Part shown: positions 36,077 through 45,187 of the stretch, in pieces
How positions within the stretch are numbered: position 1 is the stretch's first letter
Layout of the letters: each line of letters opens with the position of its first letter
Assembly (NCBI GenBank): GCA_012026885.1
Contig: VEPL01000007.1
Coordinates: forward strand, 214,948 to 278,947
Direction: 5' to 3'
DNA length: 64,000 bases
Origin: Betaproteobacteria bacterium
GTDB lineage: Bacteria > Pseudomonadota > Gammaproteobacteria > Burkholderiales > Rhodocyclaceae
Program-made: the position numbers and the translations under genes
The notes under the pieces: generated by a model
What the model was told of the DNA's origin: nothing
The model's database searches: none
The model's input: only the letters and a program-made list of their open reading frames with translations

Positions 36077-37807
36077 ATGACGCAGCAGGGTTCCGGCGAC
36101 AACAATGCCTTCCTCGGCTCGGCGATGCAGTTCATGCAGGCCGGCCAGAACGTGGCCCAGCAATTCATGGAGTTCATCGGCAAGTCGGGCAATCCGGCAG
36201 CGGCCAGTGTCCCGCCGACCGATCCGCAGGCACTCACGGAACTGCAGCGCCGCTTCACCGAGCAGCAGATGGCGCTCTGGCAGGGCATGCTCGCTAAAGG
36301 CCAGGGGTCCGGATCGGCGTTCCGGGTCGACCCCGAGCCCGGTGACCGCCGTTTCTCGGCCCCCGAGTGGCAGTCCAGCCCGGTGTTCGACTACCTCCGC
36401 CAAGCCTACCTCCTCAACTCGGCCTACCTCAAGGAACTCGTCGAACTGGTCCCGGCAGCCGATGGCAAAGCGCGCAACCGCATGCGTTTCCTGGCCCGCC
36501 AGATGACCGATGCGATGGCGCCGTCCAATTTCGCCGCCACCAACCCCGAATTCATCGCCCGCGCCCTCGAGACGAAGGGCCAAAGCATCACCGACGGCAT
36601 CAACAACCTCCTGAAGGATTTCGAGAAGGGGCGCATCTCGATGACCGACGAGGCTGCCTTCGAGGTCGGCCGCAACCTCGCGACGACCGCCGGTGCCGTG
36701 GTCTTCGAGAACGAGGTGATGCAGCTGGTCCAGTACGCACCGCTGACGGCCAAGGTCGGCACGCGTCCGCTGCTCGTCGTTCCCCCCTGCATCAACAAGT
36801 TCTACATCATGGACCTGCAGCCGGACAATTCGCTGATCCGCTACATGGTCGAGCAGGGCAATACCGTCTTCCTGGTGTCGTGGCGCAATCCCAAGGAAGA
36901 GCAGGGGCGTCTCGGCTGGGATGACTACCTTGAAATGGGGCCGATCACGGCCCTGCGCGTAGTGCGCGACCTTTGCAAGGTCAAGCAGGTCAATGCGCTC
37001 GGCTTCTGCGTCGGCGGCACCATCCTGACCTCGGCGCTCGCCGTGCTCGCTGCCCGTGGCGACAAGGCCGCCGCATCGCTGACCCTGTTGACGACGCTGC
37101 TGGATTTTTCGGATACCGGCGAGATCGGCCTGTTCATTGACGAGCACGCGCTGCTCGCACGCGAATCGTCGATCGGCAAGGGCGGCCTGTTGCCGGCGCG
37201 CGACCTGCAGAGCACCTTTTCCTTCCTGCGCGCCAATGACCTGGTCTGGAACTATGTCACCGGCAACTACCTGAAGGGTCACAAGCCGCAAGCCTTCGAC
37301 CTGCTCTACTGGAATTCCGATTCGACCAACCTGCCGGGGCCGTTCGCCTGCTGGTACATGCGCAATCTCTACCATGACAACAGCCTGCGCGTTCCCGGGC
37401 GGCTGGTCATGTGCGGCGAGAAGGTCGATCTCGGTCGCCTCGACATGCCGGTCTACCTGCTGGCGACGCGCGAGGATCACATCGTGCCCTGGCAGTCGGC
37501 CTACCAGAGCACCCGCCTGCTCGCGGGCGACGTGCGCTTCGTGCTTGGCGCTTCCGGGCACATCGCCGGGGTCATCAACCCGGCAAGCAAGAACAAGCGC
37601 AGCTACTGGGTCAATGCCGATGTGAAGGGCGATCCCGATGCCTGGATAGCCGGGGCCGACGAGAAGGCCGGCAGCTGGTGGAGCGACTGGGCGTCCTGGC
37701 TCAAGCCGCTGGCGGGGACCCAGCGCGCCGGGCGCAAGCCGGGCAGCGCGGATTATCCGCCGCTCGAGCCGGCGCCGGGACGTTATGTCAAGGAACGCGC
37801 CGTCTGA
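36077..37807 (+). CDS. phaC: class I poly(3-hydroxyalkanoate) synthase
   Basis: A 576-residue class I PHA synthase that polymerises (R)-3-hydroxyacyl-CoA on the granule surface. The lipase-like box is LGFCVGGT with nucleophile Cys311. The catalytic Asp is in LATREDHIVPW and His in GASGHIAGVINP. The N-terminal domain (QWQSSPVFDYLRQAYLL-like) is present. The ATG at 36077 fits the family start; upstream in-frame ATGs read through promoter sequence. It heads the phaC-phaB-phaB-phaR cluster. The thiolase gene phaA is not in the window. Confidence 0.96.
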   Translation: MTQQGSGDNNAFLGSAMQFMQAGQNVAQQFMEFIGKSGNPAAASVPPTDPQALTELQRRFTEQQMALWQGMLAKGQGSGSAFRVDPEPGDRRFSAPEWQSSPVFDYLRQAYLLNSAYLKELVELVPAADGKARNRMRFLARQMTDAMAPSNFAATNPEFIARALETKGQSITDGINNLLKDFEKGRISMTDEAAFEVGRNLATTAGAVVFENEVMQLVQYAPLTAKVGTRPLLVVPPCINKFYIMDLQPDNSLIRYMVEQGNTVFLVSWRNPKEEQGRLGWDDYLEMGPITALRVVRDLCKVKQVNALGFCVGGTILTSALAVLAARGDKAAASLTLLTTLLDFSDTGEIGLFIDEHALLARESSIGKGGLLPARDLQSTFSFLRANDLVWNYVTGNYLKGHKPQAFDLLYWNSDSTNLPGPFACWYMRNLYHDNSLRVPGRLVMCGEKVDLGRLDMPVYLLATREDHIVPWQSAYQSTRLLAGDVRFVLGASGHIAGVINPASKNKRSYWVNADVKGDPDAWIAGADEKAGSWWSDWASWLKPLAGTQRAGRKPGSADYPPLEPAPGRYVKERAV

Positions 37808-37833
37808 GCGCCTAGCGAGAGGAGAGGGAAACG

Positions 37834-38574
37834 ATGTCGACAGTAGCACTGGTTACGGGTGGCATGGGCGGCCTCGGGGAAGCTATCTGCATCAAGCTGG
37901 CGGCGCTGGGCTACAAGGTGGTCACCACCTATTCGCCCGGCAACAGCAAGGCGGACGAATGGCTGAAGAACATGAACAACATGGGATACGGCTTCAAGGC
38001 CTTCCCATGTGACGTGACCGACTTCGATTCGGCTAGGGCGTGCATCGAGGCCGTGACCGCCGCGGTCGGGCCGGTCGACGTCCTCGTCAATAACGCCGGC
38101 ATCACCCGCGACATGACCTTCAAGCGGATGACCAAGGCCGACTGGGATGCCGTCATCCACACCAACCTCGACTCCGTTTTCAACATGACCAAGCAGGTGC
38201 TCGACGGCATGACCGAGCGCAAGTGGGGACGGGTCATCAACGTGGCTTCGGTCAACGGGCAGAAGGGGGCCTTCGGGCAGACCAACTACTCGGCGGCCAA
38301 GGCAGGCATGCACGGTTTTACCAAGGCACTCGCGCTGGAAGTCGCCAAGCTCGGCGTGACCGTCAATACCATCTCGCCCGGCTACATCGGTACCAAGATG
38401 GTGACCGCCATTCCGCAGGAAATCCTCGATTCCAAGATCCTGCCGCAGATCCCGGTCAATCGCCTGGGCAAGCCCGAGGAGATCGCCGGCTTGGTCGCCT
38501 ACCTGGCATCGGACGAGGCGGCATTCGTAACCGGTGCCAACATTTCCATCAACGGCGGTCAGCACATGTACTGA
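37834..38574 (+). CDS. phaB: acetoacetyl-CoA reductase, first copy
   Basis: A 246-residue SDR that reduces acetoacetyl-CoA to (R)-3-hydroxybutyryl-CoA with NADPH. It has TGGMGGLG, NNAGITRD, the catalytic Ser in VASVNGQKG and YSAAK. AGGAGAGG lies before the ATG. It is 26 bases after phaC and 51 bases before a second, clearly related phaB; the two differ at many positions, so this is an old duplication. Confidence 0.95.
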   Translation: MSTVALVTGGMGGLGEAICIKLAALGYKVVTTYSPGNSKADEWLKNMNNMGYGFKAFPCDVTDFDSARACIEAVTAAVGPVDVLVNNAGITRDMTFKRMTKADWDAVIHTNLDSVFNMTKQVLDGMTERKWGRVINVASVNGQKGAFGQTNYSAAKAGMHGFTKALALEVAKLGVTVNTISPGYIGTKMVTAIPQEILDSKILPQIPVNRLGKPEEIAGLVAYLASDEAAFVTGANISINGGQHMY

Positions 38575-38589
38575 CCGGCGTGTTTTTTT
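38556..38589 (+). terminator. weak terminator or attenuator between the two phaB genes
   Basis: CGGTCAG and CTGACCG form a 7-bp stem over the stop codon of the first phaB. Five bases later there is a run of seven T. The gap between stem and T run makes it a weak terminator; it may lower the dose of the second phaB or process the mRNA. Confidence 0.45.
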
Positions 38590-38625
38590 ACCCGCAGTCG
38601 ATTTGAAAACCAGGAAGGAAAAACC

Positions 38626-39366
<741 letters not shown>

Positions 39367-39393
39367 TCTGCACCATTTTTGCGCTGCATCAAC

Positions 39394-39422
39394 AACAGGC
39401 ACCCGAAGGTGCCTGTTTTTTT
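39394..39422 (+). terminator. rho-independent terminator of the phaC operon
   Basis: A perfect 10-bp stem (AACAGGCACC / GGTGCCTGTT) with a CGAA tetraloop runs into seven T. It ends the phaC-phaB-phaB transcript, so phaR has its own promoter. Confidence 0.93.
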
Positions 39423-39426
39423 GTTC

Positions 39427-39444
39427 TATAATGGTGCAGTGCAC
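39427..39444 (+). promoter_or_regulatory. phaR promoter with overlapping palindrome
   Basis: A consensus -10 TATAAT (39427-39432) is followed after one base by GTGCAGTGCAC (39434-39444), a perfect GTGCA-N-TGCAC inverted repeat that would cover the transcript start. PhaR represses its own gene in related bacteria, so this palindrome is a candidate PhaR operator. No clear -35 box is seen. Confidence 0.5.
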
Positions 39445-39469
39445 ATAGCCACGCCCGAGGTTTTTCCGG

Positions 39470-40030
39470 ATGACCGAGCCCGTTCGCCTGATCAAGAAGT
39501 ATCCGAATCGCCGTCTCTACGACACCAAGACCAGCGCCTATATCACGCTCGGTGACGTCAAGGACCTTGTCCTCAAGTTCGAGGTGTTCAAGGTCGTCGA
39601 TGCCAAGTCGGCCGAAGACCTGACGCGCAGCATCCTGTTGCAGATCATTCTCGAGGAGGAAACCGGCGGCGTCCCGCTATTTTCGAAGGACCTGCTGTCC
39701 GCCTTCATCCGCTTCTATGGCAGTGCGATGCAGGGCATGCTCGGCAAGTACCTGGAAAACAACATGAAGACCTTCGTTGATTTCCAGAGCAAGTTGCAGG
39801 AACAGTCGCGCACCATGTATGGCGGCGACAACCAGCACATGCAGGCGGATTTCTGGGCGCAGTTCCTCAACTTCCAGCAACCGGCCATGCAGAGCATGAT
39901 GAATGCCTACATGGACCAGTCCAAGAAGATGTTCCAGCAGATGCAGGACCAGTTGCAGAGCCAGACGCGCAACATGTTCACCGGCTTCCAGTTCACCGGT
40001 ACGCCCGACAAGGCCGACAAGCAGCCCTGA
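39470..40030 (+). CDS. phaR: PHA synthesis repressor PhaR
   Basis: A 186-residue regulator. The N-terminal DNA-binding domain is RLIKKYPNRRLYDTKTSAYI, then a PHB-binding accumulation domain (LTRSILLQIILEEE) and a Gln/Met-rich C-terminal tail. PhaR binds nascent PHA; as polymer builds up it leaves phasin and phaR promoters. It lies directly after the phaB genes, and a palindrome overlaps its promoter. Confidence 0.95.
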   Translation: MTEPVRLIKKYPNRRLYDTKTSAYITLGDVKDLVLKFEVFKVVDAKSAEDLTRSILLQIILEEETGGVPLFSKDLLSAFIRFYGSAMQGMLGKYLENNMKTFVDFQSKLQEQSRTMYGGDNQHMQADFWAQFLNFQQPAMQSMMNAYMDQSKKMFQQMQDQLQSQTRNMFTGFQFTGTPDKADKQP

Positions 40031-40040
40031 AGCGGGCGTG

Positions 40041-40850
40041 TCAGCCGGCGATCGAAGCCGGAAGCTTGTCCTGGATGACGCCGAGCAGCGGGGCGAACAC
40101 CTTCGGGGTGCCGGCGACGACGTTGCCGGTGGCGAGATAGTCCGCTTCGCCGCGCAGGTCGCTGATCAGGCCGCCGGCTTCGCTGATCAGCAGAGCGCCG
40201 GCCGCGATATCCCACGGCGACAGCCCGAATTCCCAGAACCCGTCGTAGCGCCCGCAGGCGACATAGGCAAGGTCGAGCGAGGCGGCGCCGGGGCGGCGCT
40301 GGCCGGCGGTGCGGGAAGTCAGTTCCTTGAATATCGCCAGGTAGGTGTCGACGTGGTCGAAGACGCGGTAGGGGAAACCGGTGCCGAGCAGCGCTTCCTG
40401 CAGGCGGGTGCGCCGCGAGACGCGGATGCGGCGGTCGTTGAGGAAGGCGCCGGCGCCCTTGCCGGCGGTGAACAGCTCGTTGCGATTGGGGTCGAAGACC
40501 ACCGCCTGCTCGATGACGCCGCGCCGGGCGAGGGCGATGGAAACCGCGTAGTGCGGCATGCCGTGGATGAAGTTGGTCGTCCCGTCGAGGGGATCGATGA
40601 TCCACTGGTACTCGCCCGCGCTGCCTTCACCCGGGGTGGTGCCGGACTCCTCTGCTAGAATCGCGTAGCCCGGATAGGCATCGCGCAGCGTTTCGATGAT
40701 CGCGGCTTCGGCGGCGCGATCGACTTCGGTGACGAAATCGTTGGGCTGTTTGGTGCCGACCTTGAGCAGGTCCAGCTCGTTGGATGCGCGGTTGATGATC
40801 TGGGCGGCGCGACGCGCCGCCTTGACGGCGATGTTGAGGGCTGGATGCAT
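40041..40850 (-). CDS. suhB: inositol monophosphatase family protein (SuhB)
   Basis: A 269-residue Mg-dependent phosphatase. It has the family motifs EEESG-like [27 protein letters not shown] and, near the C-terminus, [15 protein letters not shown]. In proteobacteria SuhB also takes part in rRNA transcription antitermination. It is divergent from trmJ and convergent with phaR. A GC-rich hairpin (40868-40883) lies in the divergent gap. Confidence 0.94.
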   Translation of the reverse strand: MHPALNIAVKAARRAAQIINRASNELDLLKVGTKQPNDFVTEVDRAAEAAIIETLRDAYPGYAILAEESGTTPGEGSAGEYQWIIDPLDGTTNFIHGMPHYAVSIALARRGVIEQAVVFDPNRNELFTAGKGAGAFLNDRRIRVSRRTRLQEALLGTGFPYRVFDHVDTYLAIFKELTSRTAGQRRPGAASLDLAYVACGRYDGFWEFGLSPWDIAAGALLISEAGGLISDLRGEADYLATGNVVAGTPKVFAPLLGVIQDKLPASIAG

Positions 40851-40912
40851 GGCTTAAAGAACCGTCCGCGGGCGTTCGCCCGCCGACCGAATTGCAAAGG
40901 CACCATTCTACT

Positions 40913-41674
40913 ATGAACCCGGAAGACCTGCTTTCGCGCATCCGCGTCGTGCTCTGCCGCCCCAGCCATCCCGGCAACATCGGTGCCGCCGCGCGGGCCA
41001 TGAAAACCATGGGACTTTCCGACCTGCACCTGGTCGCGCCGCGCAGTTTTCCCGATGCGGAGGCCGATGCCCGGGCGACTGGCGCGGTCGACGTCCTCCA
41101 GGCGGCGAAAGTTCATGCCGACCTGCCGGCGGCGCTCGCCGGGGTGCGGCTGGCAATCGCCTTGTCGGCGCGCCGCCGCGACCTCGGACCGCCCGTCGGC
41201 GACGTGCGCGCGATGGCCGCGCAGGCGCTGGTCGAGGCGGCGGCCGGCGAGGTGGCACTGGTTTTCGGCAACGAGACGGTCGGCCTGAGCAACGACGAGG
41301 TGCTCTGCTGCCAGGCGGCCGTCAGCATTCCCGCAAAGCCGGAGTTTTCGTCGCTGAACCTTGGCGCGGCGGTACAGATTCTCTGTTACGAACTGCGCAT
41401 GGCGGCCTTCGACGCCGCGCCGCCAACGCCCGACTTCCGGGCGACGCCCTTCGCATCGCCCACGGCGACGGTCGAGGAAGTGGAAGGCTTGTACGCGCAC
41501 CTCGAAGCGGTTGCCCTGGCCAGCGGCTTCCTCAATCCGGCCCAGCCCGGCCGCCTGATGCCCAAGCTGCGCCGCCTGTTCGCGCGGGCGCGCCCGGAGC
41601 GCGACGAGATCAACATCCTGCGCGGCCTGCTGGCTGCGACGCAGCAGCCGACCGGCCACGGGCGCAAGCGCTGA
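40913..41674 (+). CDS. trmJ: tRNA/rRNA methyltransferase TrmJ (SpoU family)
   Basis: A 253-residue SPOUT methyltransferase. It has the motif 1 region RPSHPGNIGAAARAMKTMG, motif 2 VFGNETVGLSNDE and motif 3 SLNLGAAVQILCYELR. TrmJ makes 2'-O-methyl at position 32 of tRNA. The ATG at 40913 is preferred over a TTG at 40892. Confidence 0.92.
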   Translation: MNPEDLLSRIRVVLCRPSHPGNIGAAARAMKTMGLSDLHLVAPRSFPDAEADARATGAVDVLQAAKVHADLPAALAGVRLAIALSARRRDLGPPVGDVRAMAAQALVEAAAGEVALVFGNETVGLSNDEVLCCQAAVSIPAKPEFSSLNLGAAVQILCYELRMAAFDAAPPTPDFRATPFASPTATVEEVEGLYAHLEAVALASGFLNPAQPGRLMPKLRRLFARARPERDEINILRGLLAATQQPTGHGRKR

Positions 41675-41689
41675 TCCGCTGGCGGGATT

Positions 41690-42517
41690 TCAGCAACTGC
41701 CGCGCTCGCTGCGCGCGAAACCGAAGCCGCCACCGCGGCCGGACGGTTCGATGCAGATGGTGATGCCGAGCGATGCGACCGAGCGGTCGAGGTCGCGCGG
41801 GAACGGGGCGAACGGCACGGCCCGTTCGATGACGGCGCGGATGAAGGCGATCTGCGCGGCCTGGTCTGCCTCGTTGAGGATGCGGAAGACGTTCAGGCTG
41901 CCGTCCGGATTGATGCGGAAATGGACCGCGGCGCGCTGCACGCCATGCGCGCGCGGATCGTTGCTGACGAAGGCCGCGCTGCGGTTCAGCTTGCGGATCA
42001 TCCCGTCCATGTAGAGGTCGATGCTGAACGGGTCGGGTGGCGGCGTATCGGGCCGGCGTTCGACGAAGGCCGTGCCGGTGTCCTCGTTGCGTGCCCGTTC
42101 GCGGCCCAATTCCCGCGCCATGGCGAGCGAGCGCTGGGCCAGCGTTGGTGGCGTCTTCGGGGCGGGCTGCGCCTGGAGGCTGTCGAGAAAACGCTTCATT
42201 TCCTCGCGTTCGGCGGGTGTCTCCGGCGGCGCGGAAGCGACTGCGGGCGTGCGCGCCTTGGGCGAGACGAGCTTTGGGGCGGTTTTTGCCGGCGCCGGCT
42301 TGGCCTGGGCTTGCGGCGCTTGTGCCGGGGACGGCCGAAGGGCGGCGGTCGGCGGGGTGCGCGGCGCGAGGCGTGCCTCCATGCGTTGCGGCGGGGCGGG
42401 GGTCAGGCGGCTGGGCTCTTCCTTGTGCGGCAGGAAGGCGAGGACATGCAGGACGATCGAGGCTGCATAGGCCAGCAGCAGCGATCGCTGACCGGCAGGT
42501 TGATCGGAAAGGCGCAT
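41690..42517 (-). CDS. TonB/TolA-like envelope protein
   Basis: A 275-residue protein with one N-terminal transmembrane helix (LLLAYAASIVLHVLAFL), a long Pro/Ala-rich periplasmic stretch and a C-terminal TonB-like domain (AAVHFRINPDGSLNVFRILNE). No exbB or exbD gene is close. It may be a TonB-type energy transducer or a TolA-like structural protein. Confidence 0.78.
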   Translation of the reverse strand: MRLSDQPAGQRSLLLAYAASIVLHVLAFLPHKEEPSRLTPAPPQRMEARLAPRTPPTAALRPSPAQAPQAQAKPAPAKTAPKLVSPKARTPAVASAPPETPAEREEMKRFLDSLQAQPAPKTPPTLAQRSLAMARELGRERARNEDTGTAFVERRPDTPPPDPFSIDLYMDGMIRKLNRSAAFVSNDPRAHGVQRAAVHFRINPDGSLNVFRILNEADQAAQIAFIRAVIERAVPFAPFPRDLDRSVASLGITICIEPSGRGGGFGFARSERGSC

Positions 42518-42547
42518 CGGGCGAATTCTAATTCACCCGGCAGGTGG

Positions 42548-42568
42548 AGCGGGGGCAGTGCCCCCGCT
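42548..42568. other. GC-rich hairpin between TonB-like and YceI genes
   Basis: AGCGGGGGC and GCCCCCGCT form a 9-bp stem with a 3-base loop, just past the end of the first YceI gene on the minus strand. No T run follows, so intrinsic termination is doubtful. Confidence 0.45.
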
Positions 42569-42574
42569 GTTGCA

Positions 42575-43153
42575 TCATTCCTTGATGGCTTCGATCGCGA
42601 TGTCGATGGTCACTTCGTCGCCGACATAAGGCACGTTCTTGCCCATGTTGAAATCGGTGCGCTTGACCTTGGTCGTCGCGTTGGCGCCGATCGCGTCCTT
42701 CTTGAGCATCGGGTGCGGCATGGTGTGGAAGGATGTGACGGTCAGGGTGACCGGCCTTGTGACGCCCTTCAGGGTCAGGTTGCCCTCGACCTTGGCCGGC
42801 CCGTCGCCTTCGAAGATGACCTTGGTGGATTTGAAGGTGGCGGACGGGTACTTGGCGGTGTCCAGGAAGTCTTCGGCCTGGATGTGTTCGTTGAACACGT
42901 CGGAACCGGTGCTCACCGACCTGGTGTCGATGACGATATCGACCGAACCGGTCCTGGCGGCCTTGTCGAAGACGACCTTGCCGGAGGTCTTGTCGAAGCG
43001 GGAGAGCTGCACCGAGTAGCCGAGATGGTTGTACGAGAAGCGCGGGAAGGTGTGGGTCGGTTCGACGACGAAGGTTTCCGGCGCGGCGAGGGCCGGGGCG
43101 GCAACGACGGCAGCGAGGACGAGGGCGGTGGACAGTCGGGAAAGTTTCTGCAT
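42575..43153 (-). CDS. YceI-family periplasmic lipocalin-like protein
   Basis: A 192-residue YceI protein with a signal peptide (ends LAAPE-adjacent). The beta-barrel pattern VEPTHTFPRFSYNHLGYS and SATFKSTKVIFEG is typical; the barrel binds isoprenoid or other hydrophobic ligands. The family is often made next to cytochrome b561 genes, as here. It is the last gene of the four-gene minus operon starting at 45092. Confidence 0.93.
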   Translation of the reverse strand: MQKLSRLSTALVLAAVVAAPALAAPETFVVEPTHTFPRFSYNHLGYSVQLSRFDKTSGKVVFDKAARTGSVDIVIDTRSVSTGSDVFNEHIQAEDFLDTAKYPSATFKSTKVIFEGDGPAKVEGNLTLKGVTRPVTLTVTSFHTMPHPMLKKDAIGANATTKVKRTDFNMGKNVPYVGDEVTIDIAIEAIKE

Positions 43154-43180
43154 GATAGTGCTCCGTGGGTTGGGGTTGGG

Positions 43181-43741
43181 TTACTTGCTAGCGTTGGCGG
43201 TGATGCGGAACTTGATCACGACATCGTTGGCGACGATGTCGAACTTGGCCCACTGGCCTTCGCCGATCGAGAAGTCGGCGCGGCGGATGGTGAAGCTGCC
43301 GTCGAAGACGCCGCTGTTGCCCTGGGCCGTGAAAGTGGCGGGAACGACGACGTCCTGGGTCTTGCCCTTGATGCTGAGCTGACCGGTGACTTCATACTTG
43401 TTGCCGCCCAGCGGCTTGACGCCGGTCGAGACGAATTTTGCAGTCGGGAAGACCTTGGTGTTGAACCACGGCTTGCCGGCGACCTCCTGGTCGCCTTCCG
43501 CGGCGCCGGTATCGACGCTCGCCAGGTCGACATCGAAGGTGGCCCGGGCGGCGGCCGGCTTGGCCGGGTCGAAACTCAGCTGGCTGGAAAAGCGCTTGAA
43601 TTTGCCGTCGACCGCAACATTCATCTGCTTGTAGACGAAGGCGATGCTGCTCTTGTCGGCCTGCACCTGATTGAACTCGAGTGCATGGGCAGCGACGGGC
43701 AGGGCGGCGGCAAGGACGAGTACGCTGACGAATCGTTTCAT
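43181..43741 (-). CDS. YceI-family periplasmic protein, second copy
   Basis: A 186-residue YceI protein with signal peptide (ends AAHA-LEF). Core strands SSIAFVYKQMNVAVDGKFKRF and the C-terminal RRADFSIGEGQW are typical. The ATG at 43741 has AAGGAG eight bases upstream, which excludes the Met two codons earlier. It is only loosely similar to the neighbour at 42575. Confidence 0.92.
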   Translation of the reverse strand: MKRFVSVLVLAAALPVAAHALEFNQVQADKSSIAFVYKQMNVAVDGKFKRFSSQLSFDPAKPAAARATFDVDLASVDTGAAEGDQEVAGKPWFNTKVFPTAKFVSTGVKPLGGNKYEVTGQLSIKGKTQDVVVPATFTAQGNSGVFDGSFTIRRADFSIGEGQWAKFDIVANDVVIKFRITANASK

Positions 43742-43743
43742 GG

Positions 43744-44286
43744 TCATTTCTCCTTGGCGTGGGCGGGCAACATGCGGGTCAGGATGTCGTCCCTGTCGAT
43801 GAAGTGATGCTTTAGGGCGGCGCCGATGTGACCGGCGATGACCAGGCTGAACACAAGGTTGAGGGTCATGTGGACGCTCTGCAGCAGGTCGCCGACTTCC
43901 TTGTTCTTGTCGAGCAGATCGGGGATCGGCAGGACGCCGAACCAGACAGTCTGGAAACCCTTGGCCGAACTCATCAGCCAGCCGCTGAGGGGGATCGCCA
44001 GCATCAGCACGTAGAGCAGGAGGTGGCCGGCGTGGGCCGCGAGCCGTAGCGCCACCGGCATCGTCGCCGGCAGCGGCGGCGGTCGATGGGTGACCCGCCA
44101 GGCGAGACGCACGAGCACGAGCAGGAAGGCGCTGACGCCAGCCCATTTGTGCCAGGAGTAGAGCTGCAGCTTCTCCGGCGAGAGCGGCAGGTCGTGCATG
44201 TAGAAGCCAAGCGCCAGCAAGCCGAAGATGAGGATGGCCATGGTCCAGTGCAGCGCCTTGGCCGTCGCGGTGTAGCGGGTTGTCAC
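43744..44286 (-). CDS. cytochrome b561
   Basis: A 180-residue four-helix cytochrome b561/DUF4405-type protein. Haem-ligand His residues occur in ALHWTMAIL, SWHKWAGV, AHAGHLLLY and QSVHMTLN. The GTG start at 44286 follows GGAGG and overlaps the dioxygenase stop (GTGA). Members pass electrons to periplasmic acceptors; pairing with YceI is common. A partner quinone is likely. Confidence 0.93.
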   Translation of the reverse strand: MTTRYTATAKALHWTMAILIFGLLALGFYMHDLPLSPEKLQLYSWHKWAGVSAFLLVLVRLAWRVTHRPPPLPATMPVALRLAAHAGHLLLYVLMLAIPLSGWLMSSAKGFQTVWFGVLPIPDLLDKNKEVGDLLQSVHMTLNLVFSLVIAGHIGAALKHHFIDRDDILTRMLPAHAKEK

Positions 44287-45092
44287 GGTCGACCTCCAGC
44301 GGCGGGTGAAAATGCATAGGCATCCATGGCGATCACGTAGTCGTCGATGCCGGCGTGGACGCGTTCGGCCCGGGCATCCGTCCCGCCGGCGCCGACTGCC
44401 ACCAGCAGCGGCAAGAGGTGCTCCTCGCTGGGATGGGCGCGAATGGCGCCGGCAGCCTGCCGGCGATAGTCGAGCAGGGCCTCGGTGTCGCCGGCAGCGA
44501 GCGTCGCGGCGATCCATTCGGAAAATTCGCGCACGTAGGCCGGCGTTTGTCCGCCGGCGAAGGCTGCTGTCCGGTAGTCGCCGAGGTTGTGGGTGATGTT
44601 GCCCGAGCCGATGACCAGGAAACCGCGGGCGGCGAGCGGTGCCAGGGCGCGGCCGACGTGCAGCGCGTGCGCGGGGCCGCCACGGCTCTGCAGCGAGAGC
44701 GGAATGACCGGGACGTCGCCATCGGGGAACATCAGGCGCAGCGGCACCCAGGCGCCGTGGTCGAGGCCGCGCTGCGCGTCGCGCTCGACCGGCAGTCCGG
44801 CGGCGGCGAGCGCCGCGACGACCTCCTCGGCGGCCTCGCGGCAGCCGGTGGCCGGGTAGCGCAGAGCGTACAACTCGTCGGGAAAGCCCCAGAAATCGTG
44901 GATCGTTTCCGGGCGTTCGGCGAAGCCGACGGTCGCGACGTCGGTATCCCAGTGCGGGCTGACGATGACGATGGCGCGCGGTGCAGCGAGCGTGCGCGCC
45001 AGCGTCGCCAGGGCGGCGCCGGCGGCACCGGGGCGCAGTGCGAAGGTGGGGGCGCCGTGCGGGACGAACAGCGCGGGTTGGTTCGGCGTCAT
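44283..45092 (-). CDS. DODA/LigB-type extradiol dioxygenase
   Basis: A 269-residue class III ring-opening dioxygenase of the DODA type (4,5-DOPA dioxygenase/YgiD). Metal ligands are in VPHGAPTFAL, VSPHWDTDV and GLDHGAWVPLRLM, with ITHNLGD near the C-terminus. Its start is set at ATG 45092, where GGAA lies eight bases before; an ATG at 45113 is possible. The aromatic substrate is not known. It heads the operon with cytochrome b561 and two YceI genes, and is divergent from a LysR gene. Confidence 0.9.
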   Translation of the reverse strand: MTPNQPALFVPHGAPTFALRPGAAGAALATLARTLAAPRAIVIVSPHWDTDVATVGFAERPETIHDFWGFPDELYALRYPATGCREAAEEVVAALAAAGLPVERDAQRGLDHGAWVPLRLMFPDGDVPVIPLSLQSRGGPAHALHVGRALAPLAARGFLVIGSGNITHNLGDYRTAAFAGGQTPAYVREFSEWIAATLAAGDTEALLDYRRQAAGAIRAHPSEEHLLPLLVAVGAGGTDARAERVHAGIDDYVIAMDAYAFSPAAGGRP

Positions 45093-45138
45093 GGCATGGG
45101 TTCCGTTGAGCATGGTCGCACTGTATCTGGATCGATGG

Positions 45139-45179
45139 TTGCGAAATAGGTGACAATAAGCAAATCACAATTGCGAAAT
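45139..45179. promoter_or_regulatory. candidate LysR operator region
   Basis: In the divergent gap, TTGCGAAAT occurs twice (45139 and 45171), 32 bases apart. An imperfect palindrome GCAA-N7-TTGC (45160-45174) lies between. LysR proteins bind such sites between their own gene and the target. Confidence 0.45.
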
Positions 45180-45187
45180 GAGAAACA

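Noticed and set aside
40868-40883. Hairpin between suhB and trmJ as a terminator
   Set aside because: It lies between divergent start codons and has no T run.
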